DNA of 64,000 nt from positions 62,001-126,000 of the forward strand of contig JAQWNC010000028.1 of NCBI GenBank assembly GCA_029246505.1, written 5' to 3'. Positions 29,906-39,407 of this stretch are shown piece after piece. A model generated the notes under the pieces. The model did not search any database. It worked only from the letters and a program-made list of their open reading frames with translations, and had not been told where the DNA came from. The DNA comes from Arenicellaceae bacterium (GTDB taxonomy: Bacteria > Pseudomonadota > Gammaproteobacteria > Arenicellales > Arenicellaceae). Numbering within the stretch: the first letter of the stretch is position 1; every line of letters starts with the position of its first letter. Position numbers and translations under genes: made by a program.

Positions 29906-32425
29906 TTACTTGCTAATCGCAGGTTTTTCAAAAGGCGTGAAAGCACCCAGCAAAATCGGCAACAAAGTGAGATTAGCAACCAGGGCGACCAGCATTGCCA
30001 AGCCCGTAAGTAGACCGAAATAAACCGTCGGGACAAAATTAGATAATGATAAAATCGAGAACCCTAAGGTAACGGTTACCGAAGTATAAAAAATTGCGCG
30101 GCCAACAGTGTCGTGCGCAACACCCAGTGCCTGATTGTGATCTCCGCTAACCCAATACTCTTCGCGATATCGGTACACATAATGAATCGCATTATCAACC
30201 GCGATCCCAATACAGATAGCCGCAATGGTTATCGTCATAAGATCCAAAGGAATCCGCACTAGCCCCATCACCCCTAGTACTGCAAACGCAGCGAGAATAT
30301 TTGGCGCTATTGCCACCAAAGAAACAGTTAGGTTTCGAAATAACACCAGGAACATTAAAACAATCGCAACGAACACTAACCCCAACGTTAAAATCTGGGA
30401 ACGGAATAAACTTAATAGCATATTGTTATACAACACAGCCACGCCAGTGAGCTTGACCTGATCAGCACCCAATTCAAGATCGTTCACCAAGGTATCTCGT
30501 ATTTCCGTTAACACCTCATTCCGAGGCCGGGTTTGATTTGACTCGTACATGCGAATTGAAAAGCGTAACTCGTTCCCATCCTCACTCATATAGGGGTCGA
30601 CCAAAGACTCCTTAATAATGGGAGGTAAGCTTTTGTATACCACCGACAGTAAGAAGTCATCATTTGCCACATTAGGTGCAATAAACCCCAGTATTTTCAT
30701 AGTGGTATCTATAGAAAGCACCTTTCCAGTTTCAGGTACGCTTTCCAAATACTGCTGGATCGTCTCCGCCTGCCTCAATTGAAATGTATTAAACCAGTAA
30801 CTGGTCGCAGTTATACCCGCATCCTCTTCGTCATACTCGTCATCGAAATCGTCTTCGAAGTCATCGTAAAAATCGGCATCCAAGTCATCAAAATATTCTC
30901 CCACTGGATCTACCATAGGCTCTTCAAATGGTGGCGCTGTTATCACAACATCCAGAGGGATAGTGCCTCCCAGTTCGCTATCAAGTAACTCCATACCCTG
31001 ATAAATCTCGGTTTCCGGATTAAAATAATCGATAAAACGGTTTTCCACTGACACTTTGGATATTCCCAATAACGCAATACCCAAAATCAACACGAAGGCA
31101 AAACTTGTAGGCTTCACCAAGCTACGGGTAATAACCGCGAGCCACCCAGTCACCTTTTCCGATATATCAAAACCCGCAGCAGAAGGTTTGCCAGGTGATA
31201 GCAACATGAGTGCCGCAGGGAATAATGTAAACGACAGAACAAAAGCGACCACAACGCCCAAACACATCATCCAGCCAAAATCGATCACCGGACGAATACC
31301 GCTAATCGTCAGGGAGCCAAACCCAACAATCGTAGTTAATCCAGTGTACATGCAGGGATAAAACTTTTGCTCCAAGGTGTGCGCGACCAATGTTAATTGA
31401 TCTCCACCCGGTTGCACACGGTGTTGCTCACGAAAATGCACGATCAAATGCACGCACAAAGAGAGTGTGATAATCAACATCAAAGAAATGAAGTTAGATG
31501 ACACCACCGTCACCGGCCAATCCAGTAAGCCGAGAATTCCCAGCATAACCGTACCCGAAGCAAAGCACGTAAGCACAGGCAAAATCACCCAGCGAGGCTT
31601 TCGGAAAGCAATCGCCAATAAGAGGATTATGAGCGACAGAACGCCAACACCAAATGTGTACAAATCACCACGAATATAGTCGATGGAGTCGGAGGCAATC
31701 ATTGGCACGCCCCCCAAAAATATCTCAGCAGCGGCTCGGTATCGTTCAGTGATTGCTCGCACTTCAACGATTAAGTCTGCTTGGCTGGCCTGTGCTGCCT
31801 CCGTCGCCCGGTTGTAATCAAAGGTCACTTGATCCAATTCAGCCTGCTGTTTAGAAGACAAACCTTGCTTGCGCAATACGCGCAGCTGATCGCGACGAAA
31901 CTGCAAATTTGCCAGCCCCGTGTTAGCGGTGAGATTCAGCTGTAGTGCCGTAGTCGTACCGGAAGAGTTAACCAATAAATTGGTGTAAAATGGGCTATTG
32001 GTCAATTCCTGCTTCGCCAATTCCGGCGAAGCACCGGCTTCAATTGTGTTAATACCCTCCGCCAACTCAGAAAGAGTCACTCTGGGGCTATCTATTAACG
32101 GAACATCCATCAGAGTCAGCACCGACTCAACTCGACCTAAAGCCGCGAACTCCACTTTCATTGCAGCCAGATTAACCAGCGCGACTTCGCTGAATAGATC
32201 GTCCTGAGGTGTATAAGTAACTACCAGGAACTCATCGCTGCCGTACGAATCTCGAGTATTGCGATAATCGTTCAGTGTCGGGTCATTCTCTAATAGCAGA
32301 GAATCCGACGAGGCATCCAAGCGAAAGTTCTTTGCAAAATAACCAACACTCCCTACAAGGCACAGAATAACAAACAACGCTAAAGCTGGGTTCTTAAGAA
32401 TAAGCCGGTGATATAGATCGATCAT
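29906..32425 (-). CDS. RND-superfamily (MMPL-type) exporter
   Basis: Inner-membrane transporter of the RND superfamily with two repeats, 839 residues. Each repeat has one leading membrane helix (about 12-32 and 440-460), a periplasmic domain, and a bundle of five helices (about 255-410 and 675-835). The second bundle has the conserved GIAVDNAIHY. Substrate unknown; related proteins move lipids or hopanoids. The second periplasmic domain holds an extremely acidic stretch at about 505-536 (Asp/Glu/Tyr/Phe only for most of it). No membrane-fusion or outer-membrane partner is encoded nearby, as is usual for this branch. Confidence 0.85.
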   Translation of the reverse strand: MIDLYHRLILKNPALALFVILCLVGSVGYFAKNFRLDASSDSLLLENDPTLNDYRNTRDSYGSDEFLVVTYTPQDDLFSEVALVNLAAMKVEFAALGRVESVLTLMDVPLIDSPRVTLSELAEGINTIEAGASPELAKQELTNSPFYTNLLVNSSGTTTALQLNLTANTGLANLQFRRDQLRVLRKQGLSSKQQAELDQVTFDYNRATEAAQASQADLIVEVRAITERYRAAAEIFLGGVPMIASDSIDYIRGDLYTFGVGVLSLIILLLAIAFRKPRWVILPVLTCFASGTVMLGILGLLDWPVTVVSSNFISLMLIITLSLCVHLIVHFREQHRVQPGGDQLTLVAHTLEQKFYPCMYTGLTTIVGFGSLTISGIRPVIDFGWMMCLGVVVAFVLSFTLFPAALMLLSPGKPSAAGFDISEKVTGWLAVITRSLVKPTSFAFVLILGIALLGISKVSVENRFIDYFNPETEIYQGMELLDSELGGTIPLDVVITAPPFEEPMVDPVGEYFDDLDADFYDDFEDDFDDEYDEEDAGITATSYWFNTFQLRQAETIQQYLESVPETGKVLSIDTTMKILGFIAPNVANDDFLLSVVYKSLPPIIKESLVDPYMSEDGNELRFSIRMYESNQTRPRNEVLTEIRDTLVNDLELGADQVKLTGVAVLYNNMLLSLFRSQILTLGLVFVAIVLMFLVLFRNLTVSLVAIAPNILAAFAVLGVMGLVRIPLDLMTITIAAICIGIAVDNAIHYVYRYREEYWVSGDHNQALGVAHDTVGRAIFYTSVTVTLGFSILSLSNFVPTVYFGLLTGLAMLVALVANLTLLPILLGAFTPFEKPAISK

Positions 32426-32629
32426 TTAATATTTTTAGCGAACATGCCCAGCTATTACCGTGCGATATCCCATGGTGAACTTCAACACACAGATGCTATC
32501 TAATTAGCCTATCGCGGGCTAGTAGAGATTGATGAGCATACTTTAAGTATGTGCTTCTTCATTATAATAACCACAAAAATTATACTCGACCAACAAGCTC
32601 GGTGTACGCCGTATCTCCACGATGACGTC

Positions 32630-32917
32630 TTACGGTAATTCCGCACCGTACGCAGCTAGTAATATCACTTCCACATCCAACTCATTGAGGAAAGGTCGCG
32701 GTCTCTCTATGTCTACCTGATGCTTATCTCACAATCTAAGATCAATTATGTGGATATAACCGTATTCAAACTCATCGCCCTGTTTTGCGCAATGAATGGC
32801 TCTTTCCAGGCTAGGTGTAGTAGATATGCTTCCAGCAGGATATGCCTTCGGTTGCAGTTTGTCGTCTTGATAAGCAAAATAGCTCGGGTTCTCGCCCCGA
32901 AAAACTCGGTTATTCAT
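32630..32917 (-). pseudogene. Unrecognised small gene interrupted by an in-frame TGA
   Basis: From ATG 32917 (directly preceded by an in-frame TAA) 62 codons run to TGA at 32731-32729. Beyond the TGA the same frame stays open for 32 further codons with protein-like composition (VDIERPRPFLNELDVEV then AAYGAELP) and stops at TAA 32632-32630. I do not recognise the family; GSISTTPSLERAIHCAKQG is its most distinctive part. Two readings are possible: a 95-residue protein broken by a nonsense mutation, or a genuine 62-residue protein. The rest of 32426-32984 shows no gene. Confidence 0.4.
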
Positions 32918-32984
32918 TTAACAATAAACTAATATTTCAATTCAGAACTACAAACAGACTAACCCAGATACTCCAGTGCATTCT

Positions 32985-34082
32985 TTATTTTTTAAATTGA
33001 GTAGCTATACCTTCTACACCCTCCCACTGAGGAGTGCAATTAAATAGCTCAACCTGACGACCGGGTTCCCACTTTCTGGAAGATTCACGTACATAAGGCT
33101 TAGTAAACACCACGGGGTCGTTGATGGTAATCTGATAACTCAACAAATTGCCATCATCCGAGGCCGAAAACCGCTCGCTATAACTCACTTGCTCCGACTG
33201 TGGAATACCCACTTCATCGTAGTACGCCCAACTCACGCCGGTGGTGTTCACTACCAGTGTGTTGCCTTCCCATTTACCCTCAGAATAACCAAGCGGAGAT
33301 AGCTCTTTTTCCATTTGAGTATTCTGGGCATTCATGTGGATTACACGCTCTACGTCATACTCTTGAAGGTGAATAAGAATACGCTCACCTTGATTGACTA
33401 TTTCCATTGGGGAGCCTCGATCAAACATTGTTTCTGGCATTCCTTGTGTGCAATCTAGCTCATAATTGTCTTTGAGTGGGTCATACGCTGCCGCTAATTG
33501 ACGACCTTTATCAGTAAAAAAAGGTTCATACTCAGCTGGCTTTATTCCGGGTTCCTGCACATTAGCCCAAACACGGAAAACACCATCTGCAGACTGTTTT
33601 GCCGCCTCGACCGTCGACACATCAAGATCTTGAAACTCACCTGCCATTCGTTGAGTGGACCAGCGCAGCTCGCGATTCCTACCATTTACGAACTCCCGAC
33701 CATTGGTAAGCAACATATGCAATACCCCGAGTGAGGCAGTCTCAATTTTTGATATAAACCCGGCAACTTTAATCTGATCGCCCACCTGAACTATGTCGGT
33801 GGCACCGATTCCCATGCGCCGATAACCGTTTATGCTTCCGTTCATTTCCAACTCCCAAATAGTTTCTTCCTTGGACTCGTTCACAACACTGAGTTTAAAT
33901 CGAGGATGCGGATTGCGCCAAAATATAGCGGTTACCTCGCCTTCAAGTTCAACCAAATTCTCAGCCCGATAAAGCTCCGGATTAACAATCGATCCATGAT
34001 GCGCAAGCGCTCCAGCTGGTGCGAATATCCCTATTGCCCAACCTAAAACAGCTAGTACGAAACGTCTATTTAAAATCAACAT
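32985..34082 (-). CDS. Exported DUF6152-like protein (paralogue A)
   Basis: Periplasmic protein of unknown function. From ATG 34082 it has 365 residues (a start at 34100 adds six). The signal peptide has NRR in its n-region and ends ALA, so the mature protein would begin HHGS (His28-His29). The first 100 mature residues form an OB-like unit (LVELEGEVTAIFWRNPHPRF), followed by a unique C-terminal part (SPLGYSEGKWEGNTLVVNTTGVSWAYYDEVG) present in its neighbour too. The WRNPHP/V motif and leading His-His are shared by both copies. Gene order suggests a three-gene operon with paralogue B and the DsrE-like gene (139- to 207-nt gaps). Confidence 0.75.
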   Translation of the reverse strand: MLILNRRFVLAVLGWAIGIFAPAGALAHHGSIVNPELYRAENLVELEGEVTAIFWRNPHPRFKLSVVNESKEETIWELEMNGSINGYRRMGIGATDIVQVGDQIKVAGFISKIETASLGVLHMLLTNGREFVNGRNRELRWSTQRMAGEFQDLDVSTVEAAKQSADGVFRVWANVQEPGIKPAEYEPFFTDKGRQLAAAYDPLKDNYELDCTQGMPETMFDRGSPMEIVNQGERILIHLQEYDVERVIHMNAQNTQMEKELSPLGYSEGKWEGNTLVVNTTGVSWAYYDEVGIPQSEQVSYSERFSASDDGNLLSYQITINDPVVFTKPYVRESSRKWEPGRQVELFNCTPQWEGVEGIATQFKK

Positions 34083-34239
34083 TGTAATGTCCCCATACAT
34101 TAAAAGTTCAGTATTAGCTTAATAACAATGCCTACTAATCCTTAATTGAAAAAAGTCTACGCCCAGCGGTAAGCTGAGTCTTGCGCTAGCTTACACCCCT
34201 AAGAGCTAAGAAAATATAACGAAGTTTCTTCAGGCAATG

Positions 34240-35289
34240 CTAAATCACGCAATCATACGGCTCTACTTTGGCATCTGGAAGCGCTAACCAACGTTTGGTA
34301 AGTTCAATCGGCTCGGTAAATGTCGTTGGGTCCGTAACAGTCAATTTATAACGTAAAGACTTCCCATTCTCGCTTAAAATAAAATGCTCTACAAATGTAG
34401 CATCAGGACCTTGCGGAAGACCAATTCCATTAAAATGAGCGTAATTGACGCGGCTGGTTTCTACTACCAGAATGTCAGCTTCCCAGTGCCCGACAGAATA
34501 CCCAAGTAGTGATAAAGGCTGCTCATCAGCTGTCGCATCCGATTTCATATGTACTATCCGCAACGCCGCGTACTCTTCTAGGCGGATATGAATAGCATCG
34601 CCTTGCTGCGAGATTTCCATAGGATATGGTTGCTCCATTGCTATCGGCATTCCTTTCGGTGCACAATTGAGTGTCGCTATATCGGTTAGAGGATCAAAAA
34701 CTTCTAGCGCAGCCCTTGCCTCATCTGTCATCGGATATCTAGCGGCAAGGGTAGGATCAAAGGTTTCGGGAAAAGGAAATGCATCAGGGTCAATCACCGA
34801 GGTACTCCAAACCCTAAAAATACCGGTCTTTTGGTCTTCTGCATCATCTTCCGTTGCCACCCACTTATTGGATGACGAAACTGATTCTCCCCAACGCGGC
34901 TTACCCCATGGTTCAAAAACAATCTCTAGTCCGCTTGGCAATAACAGGTTAATTACAAACATCGCATAATCCTGATGCCGTGCCGGATGACCCGCGACCT
35001 TAACCTTGTCACCAACTTTAAGGACGGTTGAATCAATATCCATCCTGCGCATAATGCTCAATGCGTGGCTTTCAACCTGATAAATTACTTCCTGCCCTTG
35101 CGCATCATTAACTTTAAGTTCAAATACCACATGCGGATTTCGCCAGCCCACACTGGTAATTTCACCTTCCAACTCATTTACCACTTCGATATTAAAAGTC
35201 GAAGCAAAACTATGGTGAGCGCTTGCAAAGCTTGGGCTGATCAACAGACACAAAACAGTCGTCCATCTAACTAATTTTGAAAATCTCAC
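34240..35289 (-). CDS. Exported DUF6152-like protein (paralogue B)
   Basis: Second copy, 349 residues from GTG 35289 (TTG at 35325 would add twelve). The chosen start gives a clean signal peptide MRFSKLVRWTTVLCLLISPS ending ASA, with a mature terminus HHSF (His25-His26). Shared with paralogue A: LEGEITSVGWRNPHVVF, the KVAGH/KVAGF turn, SLLGYSVGHWEADILVVETSRVNYAHF and TDPTTFTEP near the end. The copies are clearly divergent, so the duplication is old or they were acquired separately. Function unknown; the exposed mature His-His and further conserved His residues suggest metal binding (inference). Confidence 0.75.
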   Translation of the reverse strand: MRFSKLVRWTTVLCLLISPSFASAHHSFASTFNIEVVNELEGEITSVGWRNPHVVFELKVNDAQGQEVIYQVESHALSIMRRMDIDSTVLKVGDKVKVAGHPARHQDYAMFVINLLLPSGLEIVFEPWGKPRWGESVSSSNKWVATEDDAEDQKTGIFRVWSTSVIDPDAFPFPETFDPTLAARYPMTDEARAALEVFDPLTDIATLNCAPKGMPIAMEQPYPMEISQQGDAIHIRLEEYAALRIVHMKSDATADEQPLSLLGYSVGHWEADILVVETSRVNYAHFNGIGLPQGPDATFVEHFILSENGKSLRYKLTVTDPTTFTEPIELTKRWLALPDAKVEPYDCVI

Positions 35290-35356
35290 ACAGTTTTTCC
35301 CTATTAACTTATCGTTGGTTAACAAATTGTAGTATAGAACAAATAGATTTTAAATC

Positions 35357-35902
35357 TTACCCGCCTACTTTTACGTAACCATCGAGTTGAAATTCCAGCA
35401 AGGTAGTTAGTGCCCAGTAATCGAGCTGAACTTCGGAAACGATACTCGCAGGGTCAATTTTCTTGCTAACCACAGCTTGCCCACATTGCCGAAAATCTAC
35501 TCCAGCATTTTTAAGATCGGTAAGCAATTTCAGATTCGGGTTGTCACTGCCTCCGTTACGAGCTCGGTGAGCTTTATTGTTTAGGATTACTTCCGTCGCA
35601 TTTTGGTGAATCACCACCGCTATGTGTCGATGCTCTGCTGGCACTCCTTGCTTATCCAACGTGTTCAAAAACATGCCTACACCGACCAAACCAGGGTTTA
35701 CGGTATCCGCATCGGCTGCTCCTGCAACGATATCAAAAACCACCTTGTAGTCTAATTCGGAACTGGGCATACCGACCGCACCAGGAACCTCAACTTTTAC
35801 CCCAACATCAGGCACCGGCAAATCAGTATTCTCTTGCGCAAAAGTGTGGCCGGCCGTTAAAACAAAAGCCGACATAGATGTAAACATTAACCATGTTTTC
35901 AT
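35357..35902 (-). CDS. Exported DsrE/DsrF-like protein
   Basis: 181-residue protein with a signal peptide (about 1-22, ending TFA) and a DsrE-like alpha/beta domain (YKVVFDIVAGA, HIAVVIHQNATEV, LLTDLKNAGVDFRQCGQAV). Cys140 is at the position of the reactive cysteine in DsrE-fold sulfur-trafficking proteins. Periplasmic members are of unknown function. Probably first gene of the operon with the two DUF6152-like genes. Confidence 0.72.
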   Translation of the reverse strand: MKTWLMFTSMSAFVLTAGHTFAQENTDLPVPDVGVKVEVPGAVGMPSSELDYKVVFDIVAGAADADTVNPGLVGVGMFLNTLDKQGVPAEHRHIAVVIHQNATEVILNNKAHRARNGGSDNPNLKLLTDLKNAGVDFRQCGQAVVSKKIDPASIVSEVQLDYWALTTLLEFQLDGYVKVGG

Positions 35903-36142
35903 ATCTTTCCTCTAGGATGAATTTAACTACTCAACTGACTAGGCAAGTAGACAGCCCTATCAGCAGAAAATTGTTTCGTTAGCAAATAGTGTATCGATTT
36001 AAATAGCAGGAACCAAATCCTTACAAGTAATGAATATATGAAATGATAAGCTATTAAAGAAGCCATATTGATCAAGAACGCCCCAACGGGCTAAAATTAC
36101 ACATTACCGGCATCAGGCCGGAAATCTTTTGGGGAGAAAATC

Positions 36143-37390
36143 ATGTACCACCATTTTCGTAAATTGATATTGGCTATTCCTGTCGTGCTATTTGGATCTG
36201 GCTTGTTTGACTTGGCCCAAGCGCAAGAGTTACCGGATGGCCCAGGGAAAGAACTGGTTAGCGCCACATGCGTGGCGTGCCATGAGATTGAGTTAATTCC
36301 ACTGTCTGCGGGCTATACCCATGAACAATGGCGATATTTAGTATCGAAAATGATTGATCTACCAGAGCCTTTATCCAACGACATCCTTCAATACTTAGCT
36401 ACCAATTTCCCGCATAGCGACCGACTTCAACCAACGCTTGTTAACGGTGATTTGGAGATCACTTTTCAGGAGTGGCACGTACCAACACTCGGGCAACGTG
36501 CACGTGACCCAATAATGACGCCCGACGGCATGATCTGGTGGACTGGAATGTTTGGCAGCCTGGTTGGCCGACTGAACCCGGCAACGGGTGAGATGACAGA
36601 ATTCAAACTCGATCCAACCGCACGGCCGCACAGCATCATTAATGATGCTGCTGGGAATATCTGGTACACGGGTAATAGCAACGGAACTATGGGCAAACTG
36701 GACCCTAAAACTGGCGAAATTACCGTATACCCAATGCCGGACCCTGAAGCAAAGGATCCACATACGCCAATTGTCACGCAAAATGGCGATATTTGGTTCA
36801 CTATTCAAAATAGTAATATGCTCGGTCGCCTGGTGCCAGATACCGGTGATATTCGTTTGACGAAAATGCCTAGGGAACGTGCGCGACCATATGGAATAAA
36901 AGAAGATTCCAAGGGCACAGTTTGGATTGCTTATCGCGGCAGCAATGCAGTTGCCAGCGTAAATCCAGAAACCTGGAAAATTACAGAATACGAAACACCA
37001 AACCCGGACCCTGCATCCCATGCCGGTGGATATTACATACGTCGTTTGGCAATCGATAGCCAAGATAACATTTGGTACGCCGACTCCGGGCGTGGCTATT
37101 TAGGGCGACTCAACCCAAGCACGGGTGAAATCAAAGAATGGCCATCGCCCAGTGGGCCTAAATCTCACCCGTATGCGATTGAAGTTGTTGATGACATTAT
37201 TTGGTACAACGAATCTGACCAACGGCCGGATGCATTGGTTCGCTTCGACCCCCAAACCGAGAAATTCCAGAGCTGGACAATACCGTCAGGCATTGGGGTT
37301 ATTCGGCACATGACAAAAACACCCGACGGCAATCTGGTTATTCACCAAAGTAGTACCAATACAGTCGGATTGGTAACCATACCAAAATAG
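36143..37390 (+). CDS. Exported cytochrome c-like domain fused to a Vgb-type beta-propeller
   Basis: 415-residue periplasmic protein: signal peptide (about 1-27, ending AQA), a short cytochrome c-type region with one haem-binding motif CVACH (Cys43, Cys46, His47), then from about residue 105 a beta-propeller of the virginiamycin B lyase (streptogramin lyase) type made of repeated blades with x-G-x-I-W-(Y/F)-T and LGRL(N/D)PxTGE. A possible distal haem ligand Met lies in VSKMIDLPEP (about 68-77). In Vgb the propeller cleaves a cyclic lactone; here it may simply be a sensor or scaffold. A GGGGAGAA ribosome-binding site precedes the ATG. Confidence 0.83.
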   Translation: MYHHFRKLILAIPVVLFGSGLFDLAQAQELPDGPGKELVSATCVACHEIELIPLSAGYTHEQWRYLVSKMIDLPEPLSNDILQYLATNFPHSDRLQPTLVNGDLEITFQEWHVPTLGQRARDPIMTPDGMIWWTGMFGSLVGRLNPATGEMTEFKLDPTARPHSIINDAAGNIWYTGNSNGTMGKLDPKTGEITVYPMPDPEAKDPHTPIVTQNGDIWFTIQNSNMLGRLVPDTGDIRLTKMPRERARPYGIKEDSKGTVWIAYRGSNAVASVNPETWKITEYETPNPDPASHAGGYYIRRLAIDSQDNIWYADSGRGYLGRLNPSTGEIKEWPSPSGPKSHPYAIEVVDDIIWYNESDQRPDALVRFDPQTEKFQSWTIPSGIGVIRHMTKTPDGNLVIHQSSTNTVGLVTIPK

Positions 37391-37428
37391 CGCTCTATGC
37401 ACTTGCGGGACTGGCCGCTTGGAAGCTT

Positions 37429-37608
37429 TTATTGAAGAGCTTCTGGCGGCCGGAAAGGCACGAATCTGATCAGGCGCTTACGGGCGACTTCTCCGGAATA
37501 TATGTTACCGGAGAAATCGACGCCGAGTAATTCTATAAAGGCACCGACGTCTTCCTCATGTTGAGGAATAAAATGTGTTACCCATGCTTGTTCATAGAAA
37601 ATGCCTCT
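37429..37608 (-). pseudogene. Possible 3' remnant of an unknown gene
   Basis: An open minus-strand frame of about 60 codons with protein-like composition (GIFYEQAWVTHFIPQHEEDV, then VARKRLIRFVPFRPPEALQ) runs to TAA at 37431-37429, but has a TGA directly upstream and no start codon. It lies between the converging propeller genes. It includes a perfect inverted repeat TTCTCCGG/CCGGAGAA (37489-37496 and 37508-37515) with an 11-nt loop. No T tract follows, so I do not call a terminator. Confidence 0.3.
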
Positions 37609-37641
37609 TCAAATAGTCAATAAACTGCTCTGCTGAATTGC

Positions 37642-39162
37642 CTATCGATTGCGATCGTAAGATCCGATATCTTCGTAACCCACGCCACTGCAGGAAAGTG
37701 ATCCATAGCGAATAAACTTTTGAATACGGGGGCCGTTATCTACTTCGCCGGTATAAACATTACCTTCCGAATCCACTGCCAGAATATGAATCCAGTTAAA
37801 CTCTCCGACCTGCCGGCCACGTCTACCAACACGATCAAGTTCCGTATAGTTCTCGCGATTTACAATGTAAAAAGTTCCGTTAGCTAAATCAGCTACGTAC
37901 ATGCAGCTCTGTTCTGGGTCAGTAGAAAATGCTGCTGCCACGGCCGTACCGCTGGCGCTATATGGCGCTATAGGCACATCTCTTACAAAGCCACAGACCC
38001 CAGGTTCAGCATTAGGATTAGCACACTCGCCCTGACCAACCTCATTTACATCAAATACCTGAATTCGGTTATTGCTCCGGTCACAAGCATAAAGTAACCC
38101 ATCTTTACTAAGTGTGGCGCAATGCAATGGGCTACGATAAAACATCGGCGTCAAATTACCCGCCTTGTAATCCCCAGCCCACGGCCCTGCATTGTATGGG
38201 TCAATATCTGTTCCTTCAGGATCATCTACCGGGTTTTGCCCGTAGGCGCCAAAATGTGCGATGTATTGCCCGTTTTCAGCGTCGACAATTAATACGCGTT
38301 TATTTCCATAACCATCGGCGATGTACATTCGATTAGTTTCTGGATCCACCGTCATATCTGCAACTAGATACGGTTGCGGCGTGCCATTTGGGCCACTATT
38401 TGTATCTTCGCTATCCGGCGCTTCTCTACCGGCATGGCCAATCTGATAAATAAACTCTCCGTCCGCGGTAAATTTTAAAATATGTGAATCATCGCCATAG
38501 GTCGCGGCCCACGGAAACTGGCCGGTAAAATTTGTACCGTTACCGGAAATATATACAAAGTCGTTATGGTCAACATAAATGCCGTGCTCTCGACCAGGCC
38601 AGAAACAGCCATCCGGTTCACGACAATTATTTTCTAAAAATCCTGGATCCTGCGGCCCGCCCCAGGAATCCAGTAAATTTCCTTGCGGATCGAATTTCAA
38701 CACTGACGGCGCAACCGAACAACAACCGGCAATCTGATCTGCCAAAACCCTTGAATTGCCCATCGCATCAATTGGGTTTCCATCAGCATCGGTGCCCGCT
38801 ACGCCAAGACCTCGCACAGAACTCTCATCCAATGATCTTCCACGGTGATACACCCAAATATTGTCGTGGGAATCCACGGATAAACCACCGACCTGACCAA
38901 TTAGCCAGTTATTTGGCATATGCTTGGGCCAGGTTGGATCAACGACGAAACTTGGGGCTGTTGCTCCTTCAGCCACTCTAGGTTCAGACCGTTCTTTCAA
39001 AAAATCCAGAGTGTTGTGTGTAAAAGGTCCTGCGGCATCTGCTGCGGAAACATTCGCGGATGGAGTAACTACCTCGATCCCTGTATTTGAATCTGAACAC
39101 GCGGAAAGACCCAAAAAACTAATTAAAAGAACTGCTACACCCAAGCGTTTTGATTCAATCAT
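37642..39162 (-). CDS. NHL-repeat beta-propeller lipoprotein
   Basis: 506-residue exported protein with a lipoprotein signal (FLGLSAC, Cys22). The rest is a six-bladed NHL-type propeller: blades show the pattern of SVDSHDNIWVYHRG, ILKFTADGEFIYQIG, DPETNRMYIADGYGNKRVLI and LYACDRSNNRIQVFDV. Such propellers occur in peptidyl-alpha-hydroxyglycine lyase-like proteins and many bacterial secreted proteins with unknown ligands. Several Cys pairs (AGCCS and others) suggest disulfides. It converges with the cytochrome c/propeller gene. Confidence 0.82.
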   Translation of the reverse strand: MIESKRLGVAVLLISFLGLSACSDSNTGIEVVTPSANVSAADAAGPFTHNTLDFLKERSEPRVAEGATAPSFVVDPTWPKHMPNNWLIGQVGGLSVDSHDNIWVYHRGRSLDESSVRGLGVAGTDADGNPIDAMGNSRVLADQIAGCCSVAPSVLKFDPQGNLLDSWGGPQDPGFLENNCREPDGCFWPGREHGIYVDHNDFVYISGNGTNFTGQFPWAATYGDDSHILKFTADGEFIYQIGHAGREAPDSEDTNSGPNGTPQPYLVADMTVDPETNRMYIADGYGNKRVLIVDAENGQYIAHFGAYGQNPVDDPEGTDIDPYNAGPWAGDYKAGNLTPMFYRSPLHCATLSKDGLLYACDRSNNRIQVFDVNEVGQGECANPNAEPGVCGFVRDVPIAPYSASGTAVAAAFSTDPEQSCMYVADLANGTFYIVNRENYTELDRVGRRGRQVGEFNWIHILAVDSEGNVYTGEVDNGPRIQKFIRYGSLSCSGVGYEDIGSYDRNR

Positions 39163-39407
39163 CTTTTATCCCCCTAAATTTAGACCTGTGTAACCACCTA
39201 AATACTAAAACTGCGGTTTTACCACACATTCGTAATAGAACGAATAAGATTGGGCACAATAGTACGCAAATCTGGCGCAAATGCGATCCTCAGTGTTTTA
39301 AGGAAGGCTATAGCTAGCTCTGGCACCATCCTGATAACAGATCAAATTCAATTTACATCGGTAGTGGGCCGAAGCAGCGCTACTTGAGCGGTACTGCTTT
39401 GAGCCTA

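Noticed and set aside
32532-32558. Imperfect palindrome AGCATACTT/AAGTATGTGCT
   Set aside because: Arms differ by a two-base insertion and no T run follows in either direction, so neither terminator nor operator can be supported.
32729-32731. TGA read as selenocysteine in the small ORF
   Set aside because: No selenocysteine insertion hairpin is evident after the TGA and no selenoprotein family is recognised; nonsense mutation is simpler.
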